A stretch of 36,180 nt of DNA from Glaciecola sp. GTDB taxonomy: Bacteria; Pseudomonadota; Gammaproteobacteria; Enterobacterales; Alteromonadaceae. Every line of letters starts with the position of its first letter. The stretch's first letter is position 1. The stretch covers positions 1 to 36,180 of the forward strand of contig JAQXDG010000059.1 in the NCBI GenBank assembly GCA_029251505.1, given 5' to 3'. This document shows, piece after piece, positions 16,050-23,300 of this stretch. A model generated the notes under the pieces. It ran no database searches and had not been told where the DNA came from. It saw only the letters and a program-made list of their open reading frames with translations. The position numbers were made by a program, and so were the translations under genes.

Positions 16050-16670
16050 ATGACGCATGCGCTCTATCGAGATTATCTAACAATCTCAACCTGTGATTTA
16101 GCTGATGCGCTGCCAAGGACGCAATTCATGGATTTTCGTATTCATCCATTATGGACAGATATGCCTGGAGTGGCAGGTCGGGCTTATACAGTAAAATGCG
16201 CTCCTGGTGATCACTTGATGGTGCATAAAGCGATTTATGATGCCCTGCCGGGTGATATATTAGTGGTTGAAGCGGATGATCAATATGCCGTCAGTGGCGG
16301 AAATGTCTGTGCGATTGCGCAGCAAAACGGCATTGCAGGATTTATTGTTGATGGAGTAGTGCGCGATATTGATGAAGTCAAGGCCCTACAATTTCCGATC
16401 CATGCTTTAGGTGTATGCCCAAAACCGGGTGCGAAAAAAGTCCTGACAGAAGACCTACCAACTGTCATCGTCGGAGGTGTCAGAGTCGTCGCTGGCGATA
16501 TCATTGTCGCTGATAATGATGGTGTAGCAGTGATCCCTCAAGCTAAAGCGGAACAAGCCTTACTTATCGCACAACAACGTCATGCCAAAGATGCAGGACA
16601 AACCCTAACACAATGGCGTCAAAATCATCATGATAATGTACAAGCGATCATACACGCCCTGACAAAATAA
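16050..16670 (+). CDS. RraA-like family protein (possible HMG/oxaloacetate aldolase-type)
   Basis: A 206-residue member of the RraA-like/HMG-aldolase superfamily. The signature runs GGNVCAIAQQNGIAGFIVDG and continues VVRD (about 83-106), including Arg105 and Asp106 of the metal/substrate site. GDIIVADNDGVAVIP follows near 154-168. The superfamily includes 4-hydroxy-4-methyl-2-oxoglutarate aldolase, oxaloacetate decarboxylase and the RNase E inhibitor RraA, and is often mislabelled as a menaquinone methyltransferase. E. coli RraA is about 160 residues; the extra length at both ends here resembles the aldolase branch. It starts 15 bp after the MAPEG gene. The substrate cannot be told from sequence. 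Confidence 0.8.
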   Translation: MTHALYRDYLTISTCDLADALPRTQFMDFRIHPLWTDMPGVAGRAYTVKCAPGDHLMVHKAIYDALPGDILVVEADDQYAVSGGNVCAIAQQNGIAGFIVDGVVRDIDEVKALQFPIHALGVCPKPGAKKVLTEDLPTVIVGGVRVVAGDIIVADNDGVAVIPQAKAEQALLIAQQRHAKDAGQTLTQWRQNHHDNVQAIIHALTK

Positions 16671-16755
16671 CCCATCACCAACATAGCGCTTTTACGTGAT
16701 ATGCATTATCCTTGTTGGCTTTATTTATCTCTAAGATTACCGATAAGGTTACTGC

Positions 16756-18597
16756 ATGTTTGCTTGGTTCGAAAGCCTGATTACTCCCTTTCCCGACACA
16801 AAACTGACTCAACCACCCAAAGGTGTGTTTGCGTTTTGCCTACATTTTTCTAAAGGAATTTGGCCTGTTTTAGCTTGCGTATCCGTACTCGCCGCGTGTA
16901 TTGCGATGTTAGAAGTGTCTTTGTTTGGGTATATGGGGCAGTTGGTTGATTGGTTTTCTACTCGTGATCCCGCGACTTTTATTGCAGAAGAACAAACAAG
17001 CTTGATTATCATGGCATTGATTCTTGTGGTGATACTGCCAATCTTAGTGATCACGCAATCATTTTTAACTCACCAAGCCTTACTTGGTAATTACCCGATG
17101 CGGATCCGCTGGATGGCACATCAATATATTTTGAGTCAATCACTATCGTTTTTCCAAGATGAATTTGCTGGGCGTGTTGCAACCAAAATAATGCAAACAG
17201 CACTAGCGGTTCGTGAAACAGTGATGAAATTACTCGATTTAATGGTCTACATTTGTGTGTATTTTATTAGTATTGTAGTGATGGTGTTTGCGACAGATCC
17301 GATGCTTGCATTGCCATTTGTGATTTGGTTGGTAGTGTACGTTACTATTCTTCGAACAATTTTACCTAAGCTTAAACGTGTATCAAAAAATCAAGCGGAT
17401 GCGCGCTCAATTATGACTGGACGAATTATTGATAGTTATACCAATATCATGACGGTGAAGTTATTTTCGCATTCAGCACGTGAAGCAACGTATGCCAAAG
17501 AAGGTATGGATGGATTTCTACAAACCGTCCATCCGCAGATGCGCTTGGTCACGGTATTGTATGGTTGCGTGTGGTTTTCAAATGCATTATTGGTACTATC
17601 GGTGACGGCTTTAGCTATTAGTTTGTGGACGGATAGTATGGTTAGTGGCGGTGCGTTAGCCATTACAGTCAGCTTAGCATTACGTTTGAATGGCATGTCG
17701 CAGTGGATCATGTGGGAAGTGTCGTCGATTTTTGAAAATATCGGGACAGTGCAAGATGGGATCAACTCTTTATCTGTACCCATTGAGATCCAAGATAAGA
17801 GCGATGCAAAGCAATTAACGATCGCCGGTGGTGCCATTGCTATCAATCAGGTTAATTTTGCTTATCAAACACATACTGGCAATGCCGTCGAAGTTTTTCA
17901 GTCATTAAATTTACAGATAAAAGCGGGCGAAAAAGTCGGTTTGGTAGGGCGTTCGGGCTCAGGCAAATCAACATTGGTAAACTTGTTGATGCGTTTTTAT
18001 GATGTGCAATCAGGATCAATTGAGATTGATGGACAGGCGATTACGATGGTGCAACAAGAAAGTTTACGCTCACATATTTCTATGGTGACTCAAGATACGT
18101 CGTTAATGCATAGATCGGTGCGTGATAATATTTTGTATGGACGCAGTGATGCAACGGAAGACGAGATGATAGCCGCAGCAAAACAAGCTGAAGCGTATGA
18201 ATTTATTCAGCAGTTATCAGATTCTAAAGGTCGCACGGGATTTGATGCACATGTTGGTGAACGCGGCGTGAAACTCTCTGGTGGACAACGTCAGCGTATC
18301 GCTATTGCGCGTGTTATGCTCAAAGATGCACCAATACTGATCCTTGATGAAGCCACGTCGGCATTAGATTCTGAAGTTGAAGCTGCGATCCAACAGTGCT
18401 TAGATAAAGTCATGGAAAACAAAACGGTATTGGCAATCGCCCACCGTTTATCTACGATAGCCCAAATGGACAGGTTAATCGTGTTAGATGAGGGTAAAAT
18501 CGTTGAATCTGGCACTCACCACGAGCTGTTACAGCAAGATGGGATTTATGCAAAATTATGGTCACATCAAACTGGTGGCTTTATAGGGCTTGATTAA
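16756..18597 (+). CDS. ABC exporter, fused permease and ATPase
   Basis: A 613-residue half-transporter of the type I exporter fold. Six transmembrane segments span about 35-310. The nucleotide-binding domain begins near 355, with Walker A GRSGSGKS (398-405), signature LSGGQ (507-511), Walker B ending Asp531-Glu532 and H-loop His563. It would act as a homodimer exporting lipids, drugs or peptides. The N-terminus has no C39 peptidase domain, so it is not a typical bacteriocin processor despite the bacteriocin-like gene 1.3 kb downstream. AAGG upstream of the ATG serves as ribosome-binding site. The gene occupies the position where tuf often precedes tRNA-Trp. Confidence 0.92.
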   Translation: MFAWFESLITPFPDTKLTQPPKGVFAFCLHFSKGIWPVLACVSVLAACIAMLEVSLFGYMGQLVDWFSTRDPATFIAEEQTSLIIMALILVVILPILVITQSFLTHQALLGNYPMRIRWMAHQYILSQSLSFFQDEFAGRVATKIMQTALAVRETVMKLLDLMVYICVYFISIVVMVFATDPMLALPFVIWLVVYVTILRTILPKLKRVSKNQADARSIMTGRIIDSYTNIMTVKLFSHSAREATYAKEGMDGFLQTVHPQMRLVTVLYGCVWFSNALLVLSVTALAISLWTDSMVSGGALAITVSLALRLNGMSQWIMWEVSSIFENIGTVQDGINSLSVPIEIQDKSDAKQLTIAGGAIAINQVNFAYQTHTGNAVEVFQSLNLQIKAGEKVGLVGRSGSGKSTLVNLLMRFYDVQSGSIEIDGQAITMVQQESLRSHISMVTQDTSLMHRSVRDNILYGRSDATEDEMIAAAKQAEAYEFIQQLSDSKGRTGFDAHVGERGVKLSGGQRQRIAIARVMLKDAPILILDEATSALDSEVEAAIQQCLDKVMENKTVLAIAHRLSTIAQMDRLIVLDEGKIVESGTHHELLQQDGIYAKLWSHQTGGFIGLD

Positions 18598-18617
18598 CTG
18601 GCAAACGTGGGTATAAT
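18590..18617 (+). promoter_or_regulatory. Promoter for tRNA-Trp and secE-nusG
   Basis: TTGATT (18590-18595), a 16-bp spacer and consensus TATAAT (18612-18617) lie at the end of the ABC gene. The start region that follows, ACGCATCCCTTCATT, is almost the same as after the rplK -10 element (CCGCATCCCTTTATT). The tRNA begins 107 bp after the -10 element. Confidence 0.65.
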
Positions 18618-18723
18618 ACGCATCCCTTCATTGTACTCCCTTATTAATTTTTTCAGGCAGCACAATCGAAGTGTATGTAAAATTTGTTGATTGGTAGCGA
18701 AGTTAGATTCGGTATCACACTGC

Positions 18724-18800
18724 AGGGGCGTAGTTCCAATTGGTAGAACAGCGGTCTCCAAAACCGATGGTTGGGGGTTCGAATCCCTCCGCCCCTGCCA
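18724..18800 (+). tRNA. trpT: tRNA-Trp (CCA anticodon)
   Basis: A 77-nt cloverleaf including an encoded CCA tail. The acceptor arms AGGGGCG and CGCCCCT pair, the anticodon CCA is at 18758-18760 in the loop CTCCAAA, and the T arm contains GGTTCGAATCC. It closely matches E. coli tRNA-Trp. Its place directly before secE is common in gammaproteobacteria. A small perfect hairpin (ATTGCA 18815-18820, TGCAAT 18825-18830) lies between it and secE and may help processing. Confidence 0.97.
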
Positions 18801-18855
18801 CTTTATAAGCGATGATTGCACAATTGCAATGACGCATTTTAGCTAGGACAAAGCA

Positions 18856-19236
18856 ATGAGTGAAAAAGTAGAAGTACAGTCAAGTGGCGGTTTTGATACC
18901 CTAAAGTGGTTACTAGTGATTGTCTTGTTCAGTGGTTTAGTTGCAGCGAACTATCATTATGAAGAAGTCTCTGTATTGTACCGTGCATTAGGCGCGATAG
19001 CAGTCGTAGTTGCATCTGGTTTTATCGCCGCATCGACGAACAAAGGCTCACGCTTTTTGACATTTGCTAAAGATTCACGCACCGAAGTGCGTAAAGTTGT
19101 GTGGCCGAACCGCCAAGAAGCAACGCAGACAACGTTAATTGTGCTTGTAGCGACGTTGGTCATGGCGTTATTATTGTGGGGCTTAGACGGTATCTTAGTA
19201 CGTCTAGTTGGCTTAATCACTGGCATAGGGTTTTAA
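18856..19236 (+). CDS. secE: Preprotein translocase subunit SecE
   Basis: Essential inner-membrane subunit that clamps SecY in the protein-export channel. The 126-residue protein has the three-helix E. coli-type layout: two N-terminal membrane helices (about 15-31 and 40-58), the conserved cytosolic amphipathic stretch [17 protein letters not shown]-like (here [20 protein letters not shown]), and a C-terminal helix (about 92-120). AGGA precedes the ATG. The nusG start codon comes 2 nt after the stop. Confidence 0.97.
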   Translation: MSEKVEVQSSGGFDTLKWLLVIVLFSGLVAANYHYEEVSVLYRALGAIAVVVASGFIAASTNKGSRFLTFAKDSRTEVRKVVWPNRQEATQTTLIVLVATLVMALLLWGLDGILVRLVGLITGIGF

Positions 19237-19238
19237 TT

Positions 19239-19772
19239 ATGAGTAAACGTTGGTACGTAGTACAAGCATTTTCTGGCTATGAAGGCCGAGTTCAAAAAAC
19301 ATTACTTGAACATATTAAAATCAATCATATGGAAGAGCACTTTGGCGAGATCCTAGTGCCAACCGAAGAAGTCGTTGAGATGCGTGCCGGTCAAAAGCGC
19401 AAATCTGAACGTAAATTCTTTCCAGGCTATGTGTTAGTTAACATGGACATGAACGAAGATTCATGGCACTTAGTAAAATCAGTACCTCGTGTATTGGGAT
19501 TCATTGGTGGTACATCAGACCGTCCAATGCCTATTTCACAAAAAGAAGCCGATGTTATCCTAAATCGTCTTGAAGAAAATATCGACAGTCCTAAACCTAA
19601 GACATTGTTTGAACCAGGTGAAGTGGTACGCGTCTCTGAAGGTCCATTTGCAGACTTCGATGGTACGGTAGAAGAAGTCGATTATGAGAAGAGCCGCATC
19701 AAAGTATCGGTCCTTATATTTGGTCGTTCTACGCCAGTTGAACTTGAATTTGGTCAAGTCGAAAAGAACTAA
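19239..19772 (+). CDS. nusG: Transcription termination/antitermination factor NusG
   Basis: A 177-residue transcription factor that binds RNA polymerase through its N-terminal NGN domain ([13 protein letters not shown] start; [17 protein letters not shown]) and contacts Rho or S10 through the C-terminal KOW domain (about 122-177, [20 protein letters not shown]). The frame extends upstream to 19101, but 19239 matches the family start and lies 2 nt past the secE stop (TAATTATG), indicating coupling. A terminator follows. Confidence 0.98.
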   Translation: MSKRWYVVQAFSGYEGRVQKTLLEHIKINHMEEHFGEILVPTEEVVEMRAGQKRKSERKFFPGYVLVNMDMNEDSWHLVKSVPRVLGFIGGTSDRPMPISQKEADVILNRLEENIDSPKPKTLFEPGEVVRVSEGPFADFDGTVEEVDYEKSRIKVSVLIFGRSTPVELEFGQVEKN

Positions 19773-19802
19773 TCATTTAGTTTTCGAAATAAGAAATATA
19801 GA

Positions 19803-19832
19803 GCCCAATGCAGTGATGTGTTGGGTTTTTTT
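19803..19832 (+). terminator. Terminator after nusG
   Basis: CCCAA (19804-19808) and TTGGG (19821-19825) form the base of a stem extended by wobble pairs, followed by seven T residues (19826-19832). It separates secE-nusG from the bacteriocin-like cassette. Confidence 0.8.
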
Positions 19833-19936
19833 GTATAAGTACATTAAACAACTAAAAAATCAGATCTGTAGTACAGTAATAATTAATGCATAAATATTTT
19901 AAGATGGATTTTCAATAACGGATAATTCAAGGAAAT

Positions 19937-20209
19937 ATGATGAAAAAATTAAACAATGTAGAATTAATGAATGTACAAGGCGGAATTGGTATCGTAGGTG
20001 CTGGGTTTGGTGGTGTCCTAGGCGGGCTGTCATATTTAGGTAGTGCGTCGACAAGTGGCCGTTTTAGTTGGGGAGGCTTCGGTTCTGCTGTTGGGGTAGG
20101 AGCGATTTCTGGTGCAATAGGTGGACCAGTGGGGAGCTCAATTGTCAAATACGGACTTAGTAAGGTAAGTTTTTACGGAGGAGCCGCACAAGGTTTAGTA
20201 AATGATTAA
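19937..20209 (+). CDS. Putative class II bacteriocin/microcin precursor with double-glycine leader
   Basis: A 90-residue ORF opening MMKKLNNVELMNVQGG, a classical double-glycine leader (hydrophobic residues at spaced positions, then GG), followed by a predicted 74-residue mature peptide. The mature part has 22 glycines, no cysteine and only four charged side chains. Several overlapping G-x-x-x-G motifs (in GAGFGGVLGG and GVGAISGAIGG) are the helix-packing pattern of two-peptide and Blp-like class II bacteriocins. AAGGA (19929-19933) suits the second ATG (19940) best, giving a 15-residue leader. The next gene overlaps the stop by 8 nt. No sequence-level promoter is clear in the 104 AT-rich bases upstream. 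Antibacterial activity is inferred; a signalling peptide is an alternative. Confidence 0.7.
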   Translation: MMKKLNNVELMNVQGGIGIVGAGFGGVLGGLSYLGSASTSGRFSWGGFGSAVGVGAISGAIGGPVGSSIVKYGLSKVSFYGGAAQGLVND

Positions 20210-20483
20210 TACATTACCAATATATAAAGTGAGTATCCCAATATTAATGGTCGCAATAATCATTTTAATTGTGGGAACTGAGCCAATTATTGTCACTATG
20301 GTATACAGTCTTATCATAGTCCATGTAGGGAATTTGGTATTGTACCCTTTAACACAAGCATATGGTGCAATTAAGTCAACGCAGTGGGAAAGTCGTATTC
20401 GAACTCATTGGATAAAGCACCAGTTGGTAATTTGGCTAGCACTCAGTATTGTAATCAATATGTCACTAGCCTTACTTAATTAA
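20202..20483 (+). CDS. Small membrane protein, candidate immunity protein
   Basis: A 93-residue protein with three predicted membrane helices (about 9-26, 29-50 and 73-92). A charged loop at about 53-72 (KSTQWESRIRTHWIKH) is probably cytosolic. It overlaps the peptide gene by 8 nt (ATGATTAA) and has its own AAGG (20190-20193), 8 nt before the ATG. Size, topology and tight coupling are what immunity proteins of class II bacteriocins show. I do not recognise a specific family, so the role is inferred from context. A hairpin follows 13 bp after the stop. Confidence 0.6.
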   Translation: MINTLPIYKVSIPILMVAIIILIVGTEPIIVTMVYSLIIVHVGNLVLYPLTQAYGAIKSTQWESRIRTHWIKHQLVIWLALSIVINMSLALLN

Positions 20484-20496
20484 AAAATATACGCTA

Positions 20497-20523
20497 CTTG
20501 CGCTATTTGTATGCTAGCGCAAG
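20497..20523 (+). terminator. 9-bp hairpin after the cassette
   Basis: CTTGCGCTA (20497-20505) and TAGCGCAAG (20515-20523) pair perfectly with a 9-nt loop. No T run follows on the plus strand, so it may be a 3'-end stabiliser or a weak terminator. Read on the minus strand, the sequence beyond it is T-rich. Confidence 0.45.
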
Positions 20524-20563
20524 CATTGCATGCCAACATCATGAATCATTGCCACATTAATGT

Positions 20564-20592
20564 TTGACACGTCCGTCAAAAACGCATACAAT
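20564..20592 (+). promoter_or_regulatory. Strong promoter of rplK-rplA
   Basis: Consensus TTGACA (20564-20569), an exact 17-bp spacer and TACAAT (20587-20592). The following CCGCATCCCTTTATT is shared with the tRNA-Trp promoter. A C-rich start region of this type fits growth-rate or stringent control. Confidence 0.85.
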
Positions 20593-20599
20593 CCGCATC

Positions 20600-20682
20600 C
20601 CTTTATTTGCGTGGGGAGCCGACGACTTGAGTATTCTCAATACTCGACAGGCGCACAACCCACAAACTGAGAGTATATTAAA
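20600..20682 (+). promoter_or_regulatory. rplK leader, probable L1 autoregulatory site
   Basis: The untranslated leader folds on itself. GTGGG (20611-20615) can pair with CCCAC (20659-20663), closing a region with GGAGCCGACGAC and a strong hairpin (TTGAGTATT 20627-20635, AATACTCGA 20639-20647). In E. coli ribosomal protein L1 represses this operon by binding such a leader that mimics its 23S rRNA site. The layout here is consistent with that; binding itself is inferred. Confidence 0.65.
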
Positions 20683-21111
20683 ATGGCAAAGAGAGTCAAA
20701 GGCTTAATTAAGCTACAAGTTGCAGCTGGCGCTGCAAACCCAAGTCCACCAGTTGGTCCTGCATTAGGTCAACACGGTGTAAATATCATGGAATTCTGTA
20801 AAGCGTTTAACGCGAAAACAGATTCACTTGAAAAAGGCGCTCCAGTACCTGTAGAAATTACAGTATACGATGATCGTTCTTTTACCTTTGTTACTAAAAC
20901 TCCTCCTGCTTCTTTCTTACTTAAGAAAGCTGCTGGTATTAAGAGTGGTTCTGGTCGTCCAAATACTGAGAAAGTCGGTACTGTGACACGCGCTCAATTA
21001 GAAGAGATTGCGACAACTAAAGAACCAGACTTGACTGCTGCAAGTCTTGAAGCAGCTGTAAAAACCATCGCGGGCTCTGCTCGTAGCATGGGTTTAAAGG
21101 TAGAGGGTTAA
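20683..21111 (+). CDS. rplK: 50S ribosomal protein L11
   Basis: A 142-residue L11, the standard length. It opens [33 protein letters not shown], with the proline-rich N-terminal domain contacted by release factors and RelA. The C-terminal rRNA-binding domain ends in [15 protein letters not shown]11 binds the GTPase-associated centre of 23S rRNA. rplA follows after 4 bp, and both are driven from the promoter at 20564. Confidence 0.99.
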   Translation: MAKRVKGLIKLQVAAGAANPSPPVGPALGQHGVNIMEFCKAFNAKTDSLEKGAPVPVEITVYDDRSFTFVTKTPPASFLLKKAAGIKSGSGRPNTEKVGTVTRAQLEEIATTKEPDLTAASLEAAVKTIAGSARSMGLKVEG

Positions 21112-21115
21112 GAAC

Positions 21116-21817
21116 ATGGCTAAACTAACTAAGCGCAAAAAAATCGCTCAAGAAAAAGTTGAAGCGAACAAAGATTACGAAATCAATGAAGCCGTTGCTT
21201 TATTGAAAGAACTAGCAACTGCTAAATTTGCAGAAAGCATTGATGTGGCAATTAATCTTGGTATTGATGCACGTAAATCTGACCAAAACGTTCGTGGTGC
21301 AACTGTACTTCCTAACGGTACTGGTAAAGACGTACGCGTTGCAGTATTTACTCAAGGTGCAAACGTTGAAGCGGCTAAAGCAGCCGGTGCTGACATCGTT
21401 GGTATGGAAGACCTTGCTGAACTAGTCAAAAAAGGCGAAATGAACTTTGACGTTGTTGTTGCTTCTCCTGATGCAATGCGCGTTGTTGGTCAATTAGGCC
21501 AAATCTTAGGTCCACGTGGACTTATGCCTAACCCTAAGACTGGCACAGTTACTCCAGACGTAGCAACAGCAGTTAAAAATGCTAAATCGGGTCAGGTGCA
21601 GTATCGTAACGATAAGAATGGTATCATTCACGCATCAATCGGTAAAATTGCTTTTGAAGCAAAGCAAATCGAAGAGAATTTAAATGCATTGCTAGAAGCA
21701 TTGAAGAAAGCGAAGCCTTCTTCAGCTAAAGGCGTATACATTAAGAAAGTTAGCTTATCTACTACTATGGGTGCAGGTTTATCTGTAGACCAAAGCTCAA
21801 TAGCAGCTAAAGCGTAA
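21116..21817 (+). CDS. rplA: 50S ribosomal protein L1
   Basis: A 233-residue L1 that forms the mobile stalk at the ribosomal E site and represses its own operon by binding the rplK leader. Family blocks present include [24 protein letters not shown], the [20 protein letters not shown] loop, and [15 protein letters not shown] near the C-terminus. Length is normal. Confidence 0.99.
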   Translation: MAKLTKRKKIAQEKVEANKDYEINEAVALLKELATAKFAESIDVAINLGIDARKSDQNVRGATVLPNGTGKDVRVAVFTQGANVEAAKAAGADIVGMEDLAELVKKGEMNFDVVVASPDAMRVVGQLGQILGPRGLMPNPKTGTVTPDVATAVKNAKSGQVQYRNDKNGIIHASIGKIAFEAKQIEENLNALLEALKKAKPSSAKGVYIKKVSLSTTMGAGLSVDQSSIAAKA

Positions 21818-21825
21818 TTTTGCCC

Positions 21826-21845
21826 GTAGCGTGCTTGCATGCTAC
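21826..21845 (+). promoter_or_regulatory. Hairpin after rplA
   Basis: GTAGCGTGC and GCATGCTAC (21826-21845) pair with one wobble. No T run follows, so it may be a processing or pausing element and not a full terminator. Transcription may continue into rplJ. Confidence 0.4.
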
Positions 21846-21866
21846 GTCTCTTGTAAAGGTTATGGG

Positions 21867-21895
21867 TTGGAGCTTATTGTACATACGTGTATGAC
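21867..21895 (+). promoter_or_regulatory. Possible rplJ-rplL promoter
   Basis: TTGGAG (21867-21872), 17 bp and TATGAC (21890-21895) lie just upstream of the L10 leader, where E. coli has its rplJ promoter. Both hexamers are imperfect. Confidence 0.3.
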
Positions 21896-22125
21896 TTTAA
21901 GTTCCCGTCCAAGACCGTAGGTGAGTGTTGGTGATAGAGGTAAGAGAACTATCACTTATAACGACACTCTTAATGTAACAGCCTACGCAGACGGTGGTAC
22001 GGACTCAGACTCTCTGGGGTTATCGGACACCGTAGAGCGGTAAGTACAATAATGTATTTATCAATCTGTGAACCCTGATGGCGTAAGTAAACTTACAAAG
22101 TCAGATTAAAAAGAAGGTGAACGCA
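21896..22125 (+). ncRNA. L10 leader (autoregulatory RNA upstream of rplJ)
   Basis: The 308-bp rplA-rplJ gap is filled by this leader. CCGTCC and CGTAGG (21905-21921) pair with CCTACGCAGACGG (21982-21994), the recognisable L10-L7/L12 binding helix of gammaproteobacteria. Inside it a long extension is closed by GAGTGTTG/CGACACTC (21923-21930, 21962-21969) and GTGATAG/CTATCAC (21931-21937, 21949-21955). Excess L10-(L12) complex binding represses translation of both genes. The rest, to the rplJ start, probably folds over the ribosome-binding site AAGAAGGTGA (22111-22120). Confidence 0.85.
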
Positions 22126-22644
22126 GTGGCACTAGGCTTAGCAGCAAAAAAAGAGATCGTAGCGGAAATTTCCGATATCGCATCTCAAGCTCTATCCGTT
22201 GCCGTCGCAGAATACCGTGGGATGGAAGTAGGCGAACTAACTGCTCTTCGTACTCAAGCTCGTGAACAAGGTGTTTACTTAAAAGTAATTCGTAATACCC
22301 TTGCTAAACGCGCTTTAGAAGACAGTAAATTCGCAGACATCAACAGTGCTTTAACTGGTCCTTTAATTTATGGTTTTTCAATTGAGGCACCGGGTGGTGC
22401 AGCGCGTCTTTTCAAAGACTTCTCAAAAGAGAACAAGAAATTAAATGTAACAGCGTTATCGATTGGTAGCGGTCTATTGGGTCCTGAGAAATTGGACGCA
22501 GTGGCTTCATTACCTACTCGCGACGAAGCATTGGCGAAACTACTTGCTACCTTCAAAGCACCTATTGGGAAATTCGTTCAAACTATCAACGAAGTGCCTA
22601 GTAAATTTGTGCGTGTATTGGCGGCGATCAAAGACGAAAAATAA
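22126..22644 (+). CDS. rplJ: 50S ribosomal protein L10
   Basis: A 172-residue L10 that anchors L7/L12 dimers to the ribosome stalk base and regulates its operon. I place the start at GTG 22126 ([15 protein letters not shown]), preceded at good spacing by AAGG in AAGAAGGTGA. An in-frame GTG at 22117 lies inside that ribosome-binding site and is unlikely. Conserved stretches: [40 protein letters not shown] and [14 protein letters not shown]. The C-terminus, [19 protein letters not shown], carries the L12-binding helix. Confidence 0.97.
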   Translation: MALGLAAKKEIVAEISDIASQALSVAVAEYRGMEVGELTALRTQAREQGVYLKVIRNTLAKRALEDSKFADINSALTGPLIYGFSIEAPGGAARLFKDFSKENKKLNVTALSIGSGLLGPEKLDAVASLPTRDEALAKLLATFKAPIGKFVQTINEVPSKFVRVLAAIKDEK

Positions 22645-22700
22645 TTTTTCGTTTTTGGCAAACTATTTTAAATTAACAATAACTCCAGGAGTTTAGAGAA

Positions 22701-23069
22701 ATGGCTCTAACCAAAGATGATATCTTAAACGCGATTGCTGAAATGCCAGTAATGGAATTAGTTGAACTAATCGAAGCAGCTGAAGAAAAGTTCAATGTAA
22801 CAGCAACTGCAGCAGTAGCAGCAGTAGCAGCTGGTCCAGCAGCAGCTGTTGAAGAAAAAACTGAATTTGACGTTGTACTTACTAGCTTCGGTGCTAATAA
22901 AGTTGCAGTAATCAAAGCAGTACGTGCAGCAACTGGCCTAGGCCTTAAAGAAGCTAAAGAAGTAGTTGAATCTGCTCCTAAAGCTATCAAAGAAGCTGTA
23001 TCTAAAGAAGAAGCTGAAGAGTTGAAAGCAACTCTTACTGAAGCTGGCGCTGAAGTTGAAGTTAAGTAA
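22701..23069 (+). CDS. rplL: 50S ribosomal protein L7/L12
   Basis: A 122-residue stalk protein that recruits translational GTPases. It has an N-terminal dimerisation helix ([26 protein letters not shown]), an Ala-rich hinge ([14 protein letters not shown], about 37-50) and a C-terminal domain with [17 protein letters not shown] and [12 protein letters not shown]. The ribosome-binding site AGGAG lies in a small palindrome (AACTCC-A-GGAGTT), which might modulate the high translation rate needed for four copies per ribosome. An attenuator follows. Confidence 0.99.
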   Translation: MALTKDDILNAIAEMPVMELVELIEAAEEKFNVTATAAVAAVAAGPAAAVEEKTEFDVVLTSFGANKVAVIKAVRAATGLGLKEAKEVVESAPKAIKEAVSKEEAEELKATLTEAGAEVEVK

Positions 23070-23100
23070 TTACTTGTAATTGCTTAATGCCAGAAATGGC

Positions 23101-23134
23101 AAAAGCAGGTGACTTTTTGGTCACCTGCTTTTTT
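23101..23134 (+). terminator. Attenuator between rplL and rpoB
   Basis: A 13-bp perfect stem (AAAAGCAGGTGAC 23101-23113, GTCACCTGCTTTT 23120-23132) with a TTTTTG loop, ending in a run of six T (23129-23134). It is a very strong intrinsic terminator. In E. coli the equivalent signal stops most transcripts, lowering rpoBC relative to ribosomal genes. No convincing new promoter is seen before rpoB, so read-through should supply it. Confidence 0.92.
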
Positions 23135-23190
23135 GCGCTATAGACAATTAAGAATTTACTAACCGCTTATCTTAGTCTATAAATGTGCAT

Positions 23191-23265
23191 CACCTGACTA
23201 TTAACATAGTCATATAGGTGGAAAAAATCAAAGCGGACTGGGAGTTTGTTGCTAATACATTAGCA
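23191..23265 (+). promoter_or_regulatory. rpoB leader hairpins
   Basis: Two hairpins lie between the attenuator and rpoB. The first is CACCTGACTAT with ATAGTC and AGGTG (23191-23220, with a 4-nt bulge). The second is TGCTAAT/ATTAGCA (23250-23265). E. coli has an RNase III processing site in the same gap, so the first may be its counterpart. That role is inferred from position only. Confidence 0.45.
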
Positions 23266-23300
23266 GCAGGTCGGGTCAAAAATCACTAGTTGAGGAACCC

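Noticed and set aside
16756-18597. The ABC exporter as dedicated processor of the bacteriocin-like peptide
   Set aside because: It lacks the N-terminal C39 peptidase domain, is separated by tRNA-Trp, secE and nusG, and has no HlyD-like partner nearby. Only proximity supports the link.
19101-19238. Upstream start for nusG
   Set aside because: The extension lies inside secE in another frame and is absent from the NusG family.
22117-22125. GTG at 22117 as rplJ start
   Set aside because: It is part of the ribosome-binding site AAGAAGGTGA; GTG at 22126 gives the family N-terminus MALxL.
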